Shown: positions 11,471-21,094, numbered from the stretch's first letter. The stretch is 64,000 nucleotides of DNA from Frateuria flava (GCF_017837635.1 NZ_JAGJRS010000015.1:30920-94919); one strand, 5' to 3'. Notes: generated from the letters alone by a model not told the origin. Made by a program: numbers and translations.

Positions 11471-13027
11471 TCAGCCCGGGAGTTCCCAGCCTTCCTCGCT
11501 GCGCACCGGCGGCAGCGGATCGGCTGCGGCGGCATGTTCGGCGTGGCTGTTGGAGAGCTTCTTCATCAGCGGCAGCACCGCCACGGCGATCGCCGTGCAG
11601 CCCAGGCCGACCCAGCCGAGCTTGGTGAACAAGTTGGTATAGATCTCGAGCGACTGCAGCGGGTCGTTGAGGCCTTCGGGGATGTGCGCGAAGTTGGCCA
11701 CCACGCTGCCCAGGTACTGCGCGATGCCGGAAGCGACGTAGTAGGCGCCCATCATGAAGCCGCCCATGCGCGCCGGCACGTAGCGGGCGATCATCGCCAG
11801 CCCCAGGCCCGAGACCAGCAGCTCGCCCAGCGAATACAGGCCGTAACCCCACACCATGGTCCACGAGGACACCTGGCCGGCCACCGCCCAGTGGGCGCCG
11901 ATGCCGTAGATGAAGAAGCCGGCGGCGACCGCGGCGAAGCCCAGCGCGAACTTGGCGGCAACCGACGGATCCTTGCCGGCACGGCCGAGCGAGTTGTAGA
12001 TGAACACCAGCACGGGGCTCAGCAGCACGATCCAGATCGCATTGAGGTTCTGGTACTGCTCCGGAATCCAGGTGAACAGGTGCATGCCGAACACGCTGAA
12101 GTCCAGGTTCACGTTCTTCTGCGCGAACAGGTTCAGCGAGGTGGACATCTGCTGGTAGAAGATGAAGAAGAAGATCGTCTGCACCGTCAGCACCAGCGCG
12201 GCGACCAGGCCGGCCCGTTCGCTGCGTTCGCTCGAACGGATCAGGTGGATGAAGATGCCCAGGATCACCACGCCGGCGGCATACACGCAAATGCGTGCCA
12301 CCGTCTGGCTCTGCAGGATGAAGGCGGCGATGAACACCATCGCGGTGGCCGCCAGCATCACCGCGCCGAAGCGGGCGAGGTTGAACGGCTTCTGGTCCGG
12401 CTCCGAACCGATGTGGCGCAGCGTGCGGCTCATCAGCATGTAGTTGACCAGGCCCAGCAGCAGGCCGATCGCGCAGATGCCGAAGGCGGTGTGCCAGCCC
12501 CAGGCATCGCCGTAGCGCTCGCCCACGTAGTCACGCACCCACGGCGTCAGCGTCATGGAGATCATCGAGCCGACGTTGACCGCCATGTAGTAGATGGTGA
12601 ACGCGCTATCGATCTTGGTGTCGTCGCCCTCGTAGATCTTGCGGACCAGATTGCCGGCGTTGGGCTTGAAGAAGCCGTTGCCGACGATGATCACACCCAG
12701 CGCCACGTACAGCAGGTAGGCGTTGCTGGTGGGAATCCACAGCATCGCGTAGCCCAGACCCAGCACCACGGCACCGGTCAGCATCGTGCGACGCGTACCG
12801 ATCAGCTTGTCGCCGACCCAGCCACCGATCGCAGGCGTGGCGTAGATCAACGCAGCAGCTGCACCCCAGACGAGGTTCGCGTGGGTATCGATGAAGCCGA
12901 GCTTCTTCATCATGTAGGTGACCATCAGCACCTGCATGCCGTAGAAGCCGAAGCGCTCCCACATTTCGATCAGGAAGACGGTGCTGAAGGATCGCGTTTG
13001 CGATACGGGTGGATTCTGGATTGCCAT
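11471..13027 (-). CDS. POT-family proton-coupled peptide transporter
   Basis: A 518-residue inner-membrane protein of the major facilitator superfamily. POT signatures are present: EMWERFGFYGMQ near the N-terminus (the ExxER proton-coupling motif), GGWVGDKLIGTRR, and GNGFFKPN with further transmembrane helices. These transporters import di- and tripeptides with protons. The ATG at 13025-13027 gives MAIQNPPVSQTRSFSTVF, a normal POT start, while the open frame upstream is not protein-like. It has its own strong terminator and is not coupled to regBA. Substrate range cannot be read from sequence. Confidence 0.9.
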   Translation of the reverse strand: MAIQNPPVSQTRSFSTVFLIEMWERFGFYGMQVLMVTYMMKKLGFIDTHANLVWGAAAALIYATPAIGGWVGDKLIGTRRTMLTGAVVLGLGYAMLWIPTSNAYLLYVALGVIIVGNGFFKPNAGNLVRKIYEGDDTKIDSAFTIYYMAVNVGSMISMTLTPWVRDYVGERYGDAWGWHTAFGICAIGLLLGLVNYMLMSRTLRHIGSEPDQKPFNLARFGAVMLAATAMVFIAAFILQSQTVARICVYAAGVVILGIFIHLIRSSERSERAGLVAALVLTVQTIFFFIFYQQMSTSLNLFAQKNVNLDFSVFGMHLFTWIPEQYQNLNAIWIVLLSPVLVFIYNSLGRAGKDPSVAAKFALGFAAVAAGFFIYGIGAHWAVAGQVSSWTMVWGYGLYSLGELLVSGLGLAMIARYVPARMGGFMMGAYYVASGIAQYLGSVVANFAHIPEGLNDPLQSLEIYTNLFTKLGWVGLGCTAIAVAVLPLMKKLSNSHAEHAAAADPLPPVRSEEGWELPG

Positions 13028-13214
13028 GGAGTTTCCGAGCGGATGAACACAGACAGCCGCGGCGCGGCCTGCTCTGCAACCCTGAACCGGGCTGCAATCA
13101 CCGGAGGGTAACCCATCCGTCAAACGCGTGACGCTGCACTGCGACATGCGGTTGCGTGACGGGCGCTGTGGCATCATGGTGCGCTTGCCGCCGGCCGATC
13201 GCGAGTAGCCGCCC

Positions 13215-13274
13215 ATGTCGTCAGCCCCGTTGCCGCTGCCCTCCGGCTCCGCCTCCGCGCGGAAGGACGCCTGA
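13215..13274 (+). other. Possible 19-codon leader ORF upstream of dgkA
   Basis: An ATG at 13215 opens a 19-residue frame (MSSAPLPLPSGSASARKDA) that stops at 13272-13274, four bases before the dgkA ATG. It could couple translation into dgkA, or be chance. No other support. Confidence 0.2.
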
Positions 13275-13278
13275 GCGC

Positions 13279-13665
13279 ATGGCCGCTGAAGGTTTCCGCG
13301 GACCGCGACAATTGTGGAACGCGCTGCGCTGGTCGATGAAAGGCCTGCGCGCGGGCTGGCGCCACGAGGCCTCGTTCCGCTTCGAGGTCTGCCTGGCGAT
13401 CGTGGTGGTTCCGTTGGGGCTCTACCTGGGCCATGGCGCGCTGGAGAAGCTGGCGCTGGTGCTGCCGATGTTCCTGGTGCTCTCGGCGGAGCTGCTCAAC
13501 TCGGCGATCGAGGCAGTGGTCGACAAGGTCAGTCCCGAGTTCCATGAGCTGGCTGGCCGCGCCAAGGACATGGGCTCGGCGGCGGTGTTCGTGCTGCTGG
13601 TGTTCATGGGCCTGAGCTGGGTGCTGATCGTCGGCCCCCGGCTGCCCGCGATCCTGGGTGCGTAG
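13279..13665 (+). CDS. dgkA: Diacylglycerol kinase DgkA
   Basis: A 128-residue inner-membrane enzyme that phosphorylates diacylglycerol to phosphatidate, recycling lipid released when membrane-derived glucans or LPS are decorated. Three transmembrane helices and the conserved catalytic block ELLNSAIEAVVDKVSPEFHE followed by AKDMGSAAVF are present. The ATG at 13279 gives MAAEGFRGPRQLWNALRWS, typical of the family. It stands alone between a divergently oriented transporter gene and the lemA trio. Confidence 0.93.
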   Translation: MAAEGFRGPRQLWNALRWSMKGLRAGWRHEASFRFEVCLAIVVVPLGLYLGHGALEKLALVLPMFLVLSAELLNSAIEAVVDKVSPEFHELAGRAKDMGSAAVFVLLVFMGLSWVLIVGPRLPAILGA

Positions 13666-13799
13666 CGGGGCAGGCCCGCGTCAGGCGACGACATTTCCCA
13701 CGGACGTCACGGCAGGTCCCGGGCTACCCGTACCGGGCTCGTTGACGCTGGCCGGAGCCTGACCCTACGCTGGCGCACCCACTCATCCGGAGCGCCGCC

Positions 13800-14423
13800 A
13801 TGAAGACCCTTCGCGTGATCGTGCTGTCGCTGCTCGCCGTGCTGCTCAGCGGCTGCGGCTACAACGCCATCCAGCGCCAGGACGAAGCGGTCAAGGCCGC
13901 CTGGTCGGAGGTGCTCAACCAGTACCAGCGCCGCGCCGACCTGGTGCCGAACCTGGTCAACACGGTCAAGGGCTATGCCCAGCACGAGGAGCGCGTGCTC
14001 ACCGAGGTCACCAATGCCCGCGCCCGCGTCGGCAGCGTGCAGGTCACCCCGGACACCATCAATGACGCGCAGAAGCTCCAGCAGTTCCAGCAGGCCCAGG
14101 GCGAGCTGTCCAGTGCGCTGTCGCGGCTGATGGTGGTCAGCGAGCGCTACCCGGACCTGAAGGCCAACGGCCTGTTCCAGAACCTGCAGGCGCAACTGGA
14201 AGGCACCGAGAACCGCATCACCGTGGCGCGCAACCGCTACGTGCAGTCGGTGCAGGCATACAACTCGATGATCCGCACCTTCCCGAACAACCTGACCGCC
14301 AAGATGTTCGGCTACCAGGTCAAGCCGAACTTCACCGTCGAGAACGAGAAGGCGATCTCCACCGCGCCGACGGTCGATTTCGGCACGCAGGCGCCCGCGC
14401 CGGCCGGCTCGGCCGCGCACTGA
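13800..14423 (+). CDS. LemA family lipoprotein
   Basis: A 207-residue protein with a lipobox (LLSGC, Cys19) at the end of its signal peptide, followed by the LemA helical bundle (AVKAAWSEVLNQYQRRADLV, RNRYVQSVQAYNSMIRTFP). LemA proteins are widespread and poorly understood, usually encoded next to TPM-domain proteins as here. The next gene starts one base after this stop, so the three genes 13800-15830 form an operon. A role in envelope quality control is a family-level guess. Confidence 0.88.
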   Translation: MKTLRVIVLSLLAVLLSGCGYNAIQRQDEAVKAAWSEVLNQYQRRADLVPNLVNTVKGYAQHEERVLTEVTNARARVGSVQVTPDTINDAQKLQQFQQAQGELSSALSRLMVVSERYPDLKANGLFQNLQAQLEGTENRITVARNRYVQSVQAYNSMIRTFPNNLTAKMFGYQVKPNFTVENEKAISTAPTVDFGTQAPAPAGSAAH

Positions 14424-14424
14424 C

Positions 14425-15327
14425 ATGGCCCCTCGCGCGCCGCGGCTGGCGTGGCTGCTGCTCGGCCTGCTGCTCTTCGTGGCGGGCTGGGCGGCGCAGG
14501 CTGCCGAGGTCCCGACGCTCAAGCGGCACGTTACCGACCTGACCGGCACGCTGAGCGCGCAGCAGGTCGACCAGCTCGACGGCCAGCTGGTTGCGCTGGA
14601 GAAAAGCAAGGGCGCGCAGCTGGTGGTGCTGATGATCGACAGCACCGGCGAGCAGGACATCGAGAGCTACTCGCTGGCCGTGGCCGAGCAGAACAAGGTC
14701 GGCCGCAAGGGCACCGACGATGGCGTATTGCTGCTGGTGGCCAAGGGCGACCGGCGGGTGCGCATCGAGGTCGGCTACGGACTGGAGGGTGCGATTCCCG
14801 ACGCCGCGACCGCGCGCATCATCCGCGAATACATCGCGCCGAAGTTCCGCGAGGGCGATTACTACGGCGGCATCCATGACGCGGTGGGCGCGCTTACGCA
14901 GCTGATCGACGGCGAGCCGCTGCCGCCGCCCGTGCAGGGCGCGCCGCGCGAACATCGCGGGATCGGCTTCCAGCAGGCGCTGTTCATCGGCATTTTCATC
15001 GCCTTCTTCCTGCGCAATCTGTTCGGTCGCGCCAACCTGTTCGTGCGCACGCCGCTGGGCGCGGGCATCACCGGCGGCATCCTCTGGCTGGTCGCCGCCA
15101 GCCTGGGCTCGGCGGTGCTGGGCGCGATCATCGGCGGCGTGTTCATGCTGCTGCCAGGCGGTGGTGGGCGCTCGATCGGGCGCGGGGGCTGGGGCGGCTG
15201 GGGTGGTTTCGGCGGTGGTGGTTTCGGTGGTGGCGGCTTCGGGGGCGGCGGCGGTTTCGGCGGAGGCGGCGGCTTCAGTGGCGGCGGCGGCAGCTTCGGC
15301 GGCGGCGGTTCTTCGGGGAGCTGGTGA
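14425..15327 (+). CDS. YgcG-like TPM-domain membrane protein
   Basis: A 300-residue protein: N-terminal signal/anchor (MAPRAPRLAWLLLGLLLFVAG), TPM domain (LTGTLSAQQVDQLDGQL, IESYSLAVAEQNKVGRKGTDDGVLLLVA, RVRIEVGYGLEGAIPD), two membrane segments, then a C-terminal tail of GGGG[F/S] repeats ending GSSGSW. This is the YgcG architecture. The TPM domain is associated with photosystem repair in plants, but bacterial roles are unclear. It overlaps the next TPM gene by one base (TGATG). Confidence 0.88.
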   Translation: MAPRAPRLAWLLLGLLLFVAGWAAQAAEVPTLKRHVTDLTGTLSAQQVDQLDGQLVALEKSKGAQLVVLMIDSTGEQDIESYSLAVAEQNKVGRKGTDDGVLLLVAKGDRRVRIEVGYGLEGAIPDAATARIIREYIAPKFREGDYYGGIHDAVGALTQLIDGEPLPPPVQGAPREHRGIGFQQALFIGIFIAFFLRNLFGRANLFVRTPLGAGITGGILWLVAASLGSAVLGAIIGGVFMLLPGGGGRSIGRGGWGGWGGFGGGGFGGGGFGGGGGFGGGGGFSGGGGSFGGGGSSGSW

Positions 15328-15830
15328 TGACACCCGTACAGCGATTGCTCGCCAACCTGTTCGGCGGCTGGTTCCAGCTGCGGCAGCGCTTTCCCGCGAT
15401 GCTGCTGGACGACCTGGCCGACGCGGTCACCGTGGGCGAGCGTGGTCATCTCGGCGAAGTGCGTTTTGCGGTGGAGTCGCGGCTGGCCGTGCGGGCGGTG
15501 CTGGCCGGCGTGGATGCGCGCACGCGCGCGCAGGAAGTCTTCGCTCAGCTGCGCGTGTGGGATACCGAGGAGAACTGCGGCGTGCTGATCTACCTGCTGC
15601 TGTCGGAGCAGCGGATCGAGATCGTCGCCGATCGCGGTATCGCGCGCCGCGTGGCGCAAGCGCAATGGGACGACGTGTGTGCGCTCATGCGCGACCATTT
15701 CGCCGCCGGTCGCTGGCGCGAAGGCAGCCTGGAAGGCCTGGCCGCCATTAACGCGCTGCTGCGCGAGCACTTCCCTGCGGACGATCGCCACAACCCGGAT
15801 GAGCTGCCCGATCGTCCGGTGCTGCTGTAG
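15327..15830 (+). CDS. Second TPM-domain protein
   Basis: A 167-residue cytosolic-looking TPM-domain protein without a signal peptide. It has DLADAVTVGERGHLGEVRF at the start, then RVWDTEENCGVLIYLLLSEQRIEIVADRGI, the core TPM strand-helix unit. It is the third gene of the lemA-ygcG-TPM operon and its ATG overlaps the previous stop. An in-frame GTG three bases earlier is possible. The lemA/TPM/TPM trio is common in proteobacteria; its biochemical role is not established. Confidence 0.85.
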   Translation: MTPVQRLLANLFGGWFQLRQRFPAMLLDDLADAVTVGERGHLGEVRFAVESRLAVRAVLAGVDARTRAQEVFAQLRVWDTEENCGVLIYLLLSEQRIEIVADRGIARRVAQAQWDDVCALMRDHFAAGRWREGSLEGLAAINALLREHFPADDRHNPDELPDRPVLL

Positions 15831-15848
15831 CAGGCCCGCACGGAAGCC

Positions 15849-15907
15849 GTAGGGTGGGCTTCAGCCCACCACCCGCGCACAAGGCGGTTGGGCTGAAGAC
15901 GCCCTAC
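15849..15907. repeat. Paired GTAG-type REP palindromes
   Basis: GTAG plus a perfect GGTGGGC-TTCA-GCCCACC, then an inverted degenerate copy ending CCCTAC. It fills the convergent gap between the TPM gene and the S9 peptidase, where no conventional terminator is visible. Confidence 0.8.
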
Positions 15908-15921
15908 GGGGATCCGGAGGC

Positions 15922-17871
15922 TCAGGCTCCCTTGCCGATGTGCTTCTCCAGGAACGCCTGCAACGCGTTGTAGAAATCAACGCGGTTCTGCTCGTCGTAG
16001 AAGCCGTGGCCTTCGCCGGGCTTGCTCATCCATTCGTAGGGCTTGTGGGCCGCATCGAGCGCCGCGCGCATGGCCTTGGCCTGGGCGAACGGGGCGCGCT
16101 TGTCGTCCTCGCCATGGATCAGCAATACGGGAACATTGATCTTGTCGGCAAGCTTGTCGGGCGAGTTGGCGTCGAGCTCGGCGTCGTTGCGGCCGATCAC
16201 GGTGGTGAGGTAGCTGCGGCCGCTCTCGCTCTGTCGGATGTCGCCCTTCTTGTACATCATCTTCAGGTCGTAGATGCCGGCATAGCCGACCGCGCACTTG
16301 AACATGCCCGGCGCGCGGATGACCGTCATCATCGCCGAGTAGCCGCCGAAGCTGCCGCCGTACACGCATACGCGCGCCGGGTCGGCATAGTGCCGGGCAA
16401 CCGCCCATTTGACGCCGTCGATCAGGTCCTGCTGGATGCGCGTGCCCCACTTGAGGTAACCGGCTTCCTGGAAATCCTCGCCCCGCCCGCCCGATCCGCG
16501 GTAGTTGACCTGCAGCACCAGGTAGCCGCGGCTGGCCAGGAACTGCGCGTCGCCGTCGTAGAACCAGTCGTCGCGCACGCCGATCGGGCCACCGTGCGGC
16601 AGCAGCACCATCGGCAGGTTGGTCCCGGGACGGCCCGGCGGCAGGGTGAGGATGGCTTCCAGCTCCGTGCCGTCGCTGGCCTTGAAGCGCAGCGGGCGGC
16701 GTTCGGCCATCCTGGTCGGGTCGATCCACGGCGCCACATCGAACAGCTTGAGCACCTTGTAGCTATGCGTATCGATCAGGAAATAGGAGCCTGGCGTGCG
16801 ATCGCTGCTCACGCTGAACAGCAGTTGCCCGCCGTCCTCGCTGTAGTCGACGAAATGCACGTACTGGCCCGGGAATTTCATCGCCAGCGCGCGGTGCAGC
16901 TTGGCGGCCGGCAGGTTGGGATCGATGTAGCGCAACTGCGGCAGGCCCGTGTCGGGGATGGTCGCGAACGGCTGGCGCGGCAGCGGTGTCCATTCGATGC
17001 CGCCGATGTCGCCGAAGTCCGCGGCGGCCAGCACCTTGCGGTTGCCACCGTTTTCGTCCTGCTCGACCAGCGAGGCCGGGCCGCCACCGGCGTCGTACAT
17101 GGCATACACGCGCTGGTGGTCGGGGGTGAAATAGATCGGAGCGAAGGTGCCGCCGATCTGCGCGGCCGTCAGCGATTGCCAGCGGTCGTTCTGGTGAAGG
17201 TAGACGACATAGTTGAAGTGTTCGTTGCGGCCGTAGGCGTAATGCGCCTGACCATCGGCGCCGACCATGAAACTCATGTCGCCCTCGCCGATGTCGCCGA
17301 TCAGGTGGCGGGTATTGGCGCCGGCGTCGACGTCATAGAGATAGCTGTGGTCCGGGTTGTCCCAGGGCATGGCAGCCATGTAGAAGTGGCCGTTGGCCGA
17401 ATCGGGCGTGCCGTCGACCGTGCCCCAGCCGCGGTCGGTGCCGCGCGTGGCGGCACGCGAGCTGTACTTGGTTTCCCGGCCGTACAGGTAGTCCTGGTGC
17501 TTGCCGTCCACGTCGGTGGCGATGATCTCGCCGGTGAGGAACGGTTTGTCGATCGAGCCGTATTCCTTGCCCTTCTCGACCACCAGCCGCGTCGGGCTTA
17601 CCCAGGTGATGCCGGCCGGCAGCTCGTACTTGGGCATGCGCAGCATGCTGGCGGGCCGGGACATGTCGCCGACGCGGTAGACAATCAGCGCGTGCGAACT
17701 GCCGTCGTCCCAACGCACGGCCAGGTACTTGCCATCGGGCGACAGCCGCGGCATCGACAGCGACGGGTGGCGCGCGAAATCCTGCACCGGCAGCAGGTCG
17801 GCGGCCGCGACGATCGCGGACGCCCCCAACAGGGCGGCGCACAGCGCAGCCCGCGTGAATCGGTTCATCAT
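15922..17871 (-). CDS. Secreted S9-family (prolyl oligopeptidase-like) peptidase
   Basis: A 649-residue serine peptidase with a signal peptide (cleavage near Ala24), an N-terminal beta-propeller (residues about 30-390) and a C-terminal alpha/beta hydrolase. The catalytic triad is visible: Ser507 in GGSFGGYSAM, Asp590 in LIHGEDDKRAP, and His622 in GEGHGFYDE. Such enzymes act on short peptides in the periplasm, often as dipeptidyl or acylaminoacyl peptidases. Two adjacent ATGs give MMNRF; either may be used. It is a single gene, divergent from lgt. Substrate specificity is not predictable from the motifs. Confidence 0.9.
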   Translation of the reverse strand: MMNRFTRAALCAALLGASAIVAAADLLPVQDFARHPSLSMPRLSPDGKYLAVRWDDGSSHALIVYRVGDMSRPASMLRMPKYELPAGITWVSPTRLVVEKGKEYGSIDKPFLTGEIIATDVDGKHQDYLYGRETKYSSRAATRGTDRGWGTVDGTPDSANGHFYMAAMPWDNPDHSYLYDVDAGANTRHLIGDIGEGDMSFMVGADGQAHYAYGRNEHFNYVVYLHQNDRWQSLTAAQIGGTFAPIYFTPDHQRVYAMYDAGGGPASLVEQDENGGNRKVLAAADFGDIGGIEWTPLPRQPFATIPDTGLPQLRYIDPNLPAAKLHRALAMKFPGQYVHFVDYSEDGGQLLFSVSSDRTPGSYFLIDTHSYKVLKLFDVAPWIDPTRMAERRPLRFKASDGTELEAILTLPPGRPGTNLPMVLLPHGGPIGVRDDWFYDGDAQFLASRGYLVLQVNYRGSGGRGEDFQEAGYLKWGTRIQQDLIDGVKWAVARHYADPARVCVYGGSFGGYSAMMTVIRAPGMFKCAVGYAGIYDLKMMYKKGDIRQSESGRSYLTTVIGRNDAELDANSPDKLADKINVPVLLIHGEDDKRAPFAQAKAMRAALDAAHKPYEWMSKPGEGHGFYDEQNRVDFYNALQAFLEKHIGKGA

Positions 17872-18053
17872 CCCTTCCCCCTTAAGCTCCCTGTGGCGGG
17901 CGCGGCCACCGGGAGCACGGTGGTCGGCCTGGCGGCGCCCCCGCGCCGCGTGTGTTCGCCGCGATTCTAGTGAGAGTGGTTCGCGGGGGGAAAGGGCCTG
18001 CGCTGGTCGGTCGGGCCCGGCTACACTGGATCTTTAGCTCGCACTCTTTCGCC

Positions 18054-18932
18054 ATGACCCAGCCGTTCACCGTCCACTTCGATCCGGTCGCCTTCCACAT
18101 CGGGCCCGTGCAGGTGCACTGGTACGGCCTGATGTACCTGCTGGGTTTCCTTGGGGCGGGCCTGCTGGGCGAGCGCCGGCGCAAACAGGGCCGGCTGCCG
18201 GTGAGTCGCGATGCGCTGAGCGACCTGGCGTTCTACGCCATGCTGGGCATCATCGTTGGCGGGCGCGTGTGGTACATGCTGTTCTACTACGCTGGCGGCC
18301 CGCAGTGGATCTGGACCGATCCGCTGGCGCTGTTCAAGGTCTGGGACGGCGGCATGAGTTTCCACGGCGGCCTGATCGGCGTGCTGGTGGCCGCCTGGTG
18401 GTGGTCGCGGCGGCATCGGCTGCACTTCTTCGACACCATGGATTTCGTCGCGCCACTGGTGCCGCTGGGCCTGGGCCTGGGGCGGCTGGGCAACTTCATC
18501 AACGGCGAGCTGTGGGGCAAGCCCAGCGACGCGTCGTGGGCGATGATCTTCCCGAACGCAAAGATGGAAGACGTGCAGCTGGCGCACGACCAGCCGGCGC
18601 TGGCGCAGCAGTTGGCACAGTTGGGTGGTATCCCCCGACACCCCTCGCAGCTTTACGAAATGGCGCTCGAAGGCCTGGTGATGTTCGCCGTGTTGTGGCT
18701 GGTGTCGATGAAGCCGCGCCCGCGTTACCTGGTGTCGGGCCTGTTTGCGCTGATGTACGGCTGCTTCCGCTTTGCCATCGAGTTCGTGCGCGTGCCCGAT
18801 CCGCAGCTTGGATACCTGGCCTGGGGCTGGCTCACGATGGGACAGGTGCAGTCGCTGCCGCTGATCGTGATCGGGGTGGTGCTGGTGGCGATGTCACGCC
18901 GGGCGCCCACGCTGGTGCCCGCGGTGCACTGA
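18054..18932 (+). CDS. lgt: Prolipoprotein diacylglyceryl transferase
   Basis: Lgt attaches diacylglycerol to the lipobox Cys of prelipoproteins in the inner membrane, the first step of lipoprotein maturation. The 292-residue product has about seven membrane helices and the signature [18 protein letters not shown]. The N-terminal [11 protein letters not shown] and central [11 protein letters not shown] segments are also characteristic. The ATG at 18054 ([17 protein letters not shown]) matches the family start. In many gammaproteobacteria lgt is next to thyA. Here a GYF-AIM24 gene on the other strand separates them. Confidence 0.97.
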   Translation: MTQPFTVHFDPVAFHIGPVQVHWYGLMYLLGFLGAGLLGERRRKQGRLPVSRDALSDLAFYAMLGIIVGGRVWYMLFYYAGGPQWIWTDPLALFKVWDGGMSFHGGLIGVLVAAWWWSRRHRLHFFDTMDFVAPLVPLGLGLGRLGNFINGELWGKPSDASWAMIFPNAKMEDVQLAHDQPALAQQLAQLGGIPRHPSQLYEMALEGLVMFAVLWLVSMKPRPRYLVSGLFALMYGCFRFAIEFVRVPDPQLGYLAWGWLTMGQVQSLPLIVIGVVLVAMSRRAPTLVPAVH

Positions 18933-18943
18933 GGCAGAGACTG

Positions 18944-18968
18944 CGGGAGCGCACCCTGTGCGCTCCCA
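18944..18968. repeat. Hairpin GGGAGCGCA/TGCGCTCCC
   Basis: A perfect 9-bp stem with a 5-base loop lies in the 47-base convergent gap after lgt. It resembles the GGAGC-type REP family seen at 28447, 38906 and 40817 and could act as a bidirectional terminator. Confidence 0.6.
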
Positions 18969-18979
18969 CAGGCGCGTGG

Positions 18980-19987
18980 CTAGAAGTTGTTGTCGCCGCC
19001 GATCAGGTCGCCCAGGCCGCCGAGGATCGAACCTTCGCCACGACGCGTTCCGCCGCCCTGCGGCGCAGCCGCCAGCATGCGGCCGGCCATGCGCGAGAAT
19101 GGCAGCGACTGCAGCCACACCTTGCCCGGACCGGTGAGCGTGGCCAGGAACACGCCCTCGCCGCCGAACAGCATGCTCTTGATGCCGCCGACCGGACGCA
19201 CGTCCATGCTGACCGTGTCGTGGAAGGCGACGACGCAGCCGGTATCGACGTCCAGCCGCTCGCCCGGCTTGAGTTCCCGCTCGACCACGGTGCCGCCGGC
19301 GTGCACGAACACCCAGCCGTCGCCCTCGAGCTTCTGCATGATGAAGCCCTCGCCGCCGAACAGGCCGGTGAGGATCTTGCGCTGGAAGTAGATGCCCAAC
19401 TGCACGCCGCGCGCGCCAGCCAGGAACGAATCCTTCTGGCAGATCAGCCGGCCGCCATGCTCGGAGAGCTTCATCGCCATCACGGTGCCCGGGTAGGGCG
19501 CGGCGAAGGCGACCTTGGCCTTGCCGTTGCCGGTATGGGTGAAGACGGTGGTGAACAGGCTCTCGCCGGTGATCACGCGCTTGCCCGCCGACATCAGCTT
19601 GCCCATCAGGCCGCTGCCTTGGACGGAGCTGGAGCCGTCACCGAAGACGGTGTCCATCTGTACCGCCGATTCCTTGTACATCAGCGAACCGGCCTCGGCG
19701 ATGGCGCTCTCACCGGGATCGAGCTCGACCTCGACGAACTGCATGTCGCTGCCGACGATGCGGTAGTCGACCTCGTCAGAGGCGCCATAGCGGCCGGCAG
19801 GCACCGGTGGCGGGGCGACCGCCATGTCGGTCGCCGGCTGGAATACGCTGTGGATCGGCCGCCACTCGCCGAAGCCTTCCTTCCAGCAGTAGCCGTCGGG
19901 ACGGCTGCGCGCCTGCGCACGGGCGCCCTCGTCGTCCAGCGGACCGATGCGTTCGTTGTTGCCGTAGCTGAAATACCACTGCGTCAT
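18980..19987 (-). CDS. GYF-like domain plus AIM24/TIGR00266 protein
   Basis: A 335-residue protein with two parts. Residues 1-50 form a GYF_2-type domain (WYFSYGNNERIGPLDDE, CWKEGFGEWRPI). Residues about 70-320 form an AIM24-type beta-sandwich with YRIVGSDMQFVEVELDPGES, SLMYKE, GGEGFIMQKLEGDGWVFVHA, GGIKSMLFGGEGVFLATLTG. The glycine-rich C-terminus ends in GGLGDLIGGDNNF. The fold is widespread and named after a mitochondrial protein; function in bacteria is unknown. It is a single gene between lgt and thyA. Confidence 0.8.
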   Translation of the reverse strand: MTQWYFSYGNNERIGPLDDEGARAQARSRPDGYCWKEGFGEWRPIHSVFQPATDMAVAPPPVPAGRYGASDEVDYRIVGSDMQFVEVELDPGESAIAEAGSLMYKESAVQMDTVFGDGSSSVQGSGLMGKLMSAGKRVITGESLFTTVFTHTGNGKAKVAFAAPYPGTVMAMKLSEHGGRLICQKDSFLAGARGVQLGIYFQRKILTGLFGGEGFIMQKLEGDGWVFVHAGGTVVERELKPGERLDVDTGCVVAFHDTVSMDVRPVGGIKSMLFGGEGVFLATLTGPGKVWLQSLPFSRMAGRMLAAAPQGGGTRRGEGSILGGLGDLIGGDNNF

Positions 19988-20146
19988 GTTGGCCGTCCCT
20001 TGGGGTGCAAGGGCACGAGTCTAGGCCGGCGGAAGGCTGCTGGGGGAGTGACGGATGTCACCACGGTGGTGGCGGGCCGCGTGGGCGGCCTGCCGCTAGA
20101 ATCGCGTTTGGCCAGCACACACCCCTCGACGTCAGAAGGCATCAGC

Positions 20147-21043
20147 ATGCGGCATCCGGAGTACCAGTACCTCGATCTGCTCGAGCAGGTTCTCGACCGG
20201 GGCGACCAGCGGCTCGACCGCACCGGCGTGGGCACCCGCTCGGTGTTCGGCGCGCTGGTGCGCTTCGACCTGTCCGACGGCACGGTGCCGGTGCTGACCA
20301 CCAAACGGGTGTACTGGAAGCTGGCGGTCAAGGAGATGCTGTGGTTCCTGACCGGCGGCACCAACATCCAGCCGCTGCTGCGCGAAAACGTCAGGATCTG
20401 GACCGACTGGCCGCTGGCCGCCTATCGCCGCGCCACCGGCGAGGACATCTCGCAGGAGGCGTTCGAACGGCGGATCGTCGAGGACGACGCCTTTGCCGCC
20501 CGCTGGGGCGAGCTGGGCCCGGTGTATGGCAAACAGTGGCGGCGCTGGCTTGGCGTCGATGGGGCCGAGCACGATCAGATCGCCGCGCTGGTGAAGACGC
20601 TGCGGGAGAATCCGGCCAGCCGGCGCATGCTGTTCCACGCCTGGAACGTCGGCGAGCTGGCGGGCATGGCGCTGCCGCCGTGCCACATGGTCTACCAGTA
20701 CCACGTGACCTCCGATGGACGGCTGAACTGCCTGCTGTACCAGCGCTCGGCCGACCTGCTGCTGGGCGCGCCGTTCAATTTCGTCGGCGCCGCCGCGCTG
20801 CAGCTGATGCTCGCGCAACAGGCCGGGCTGCGACCCGGGGAGCTGGTCTGGGTCGGTGGCGACGTCCACCTGTACCTCAACCACGTCGAGCAGGCCCGCG
20901 AGCAACTCGCCCGCGAACCGCGCCCCTTCCCCCGCATGACCCTGGCGCGGCATGCCCGAAGCATCGACGACTACCGCATCGAGGACTTCGTGCTGGAAGA
21001 CTACGCCCCGCACCCGCCGATCAAGGCGGACGTGGCGGTCTAG
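20147..21043 (+). CDS. thyA: Thymidylate synthase
   Basis: ThyA methylates dUMP to dTMP using methylene-tetrahydrofolate. The 298-residue product has the N-terminal DRTGVGTRSVFG, the catalytic ALPPCH with Cys179, the dUMP-binding QRSADLLLGAPFN and the GGDVHLYLNHVEQ motif. It is longer than the 264-residue E. coli enzyme because it contains the extra segment around residues 90-130 seen in many ThyA. The ATG at 20147 gives MRHPEYQYLDLLEQVL, a typical start. Confidence 0.97.
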   Translation: MRHPEYQYLDLLEQVLDRGDQRLDRTGVGTRSVFGALVRFDLSDGTVPVLTTKRVYWKLAVKEMLWFLTGGTNIQPLLRENVRIWTDWPLAAYRRATGEDISQEAFERRIVEDDAFAARWGELGPVYGKQWRRWLGVDGAEHDQIAALVKTLRENPASRRMLFHAWNVGELAGMALPPCHMVYQYHVTSDGRLNCLLYQRSADLLLGAPFNFVGAAALQLMLAQQAGLRPGELVWVGGDVHLYLNHVEQAREQLAREPRPFPRMTLARHARSIDDYRIEDFVLEDYAPHPPIKADVAV

Positions 21044-21094
21044 CCGCTCGCGGATGGCCTCGAGGCACCAGCCGACGATTCGTTGGGCCGATGC

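Noticed and set aside
10469..13111. 880-codon open frame antisense to regB and the POT gene
   Set aside because: Spans two well-supported genes; composition is shadow-like and no motif is seen.
18269..20146. Long N-terminal extension in frame with thyA
   Set aside because: It runs through lgt and the GYF-AIM24 gene; ThyA begins at 20147.
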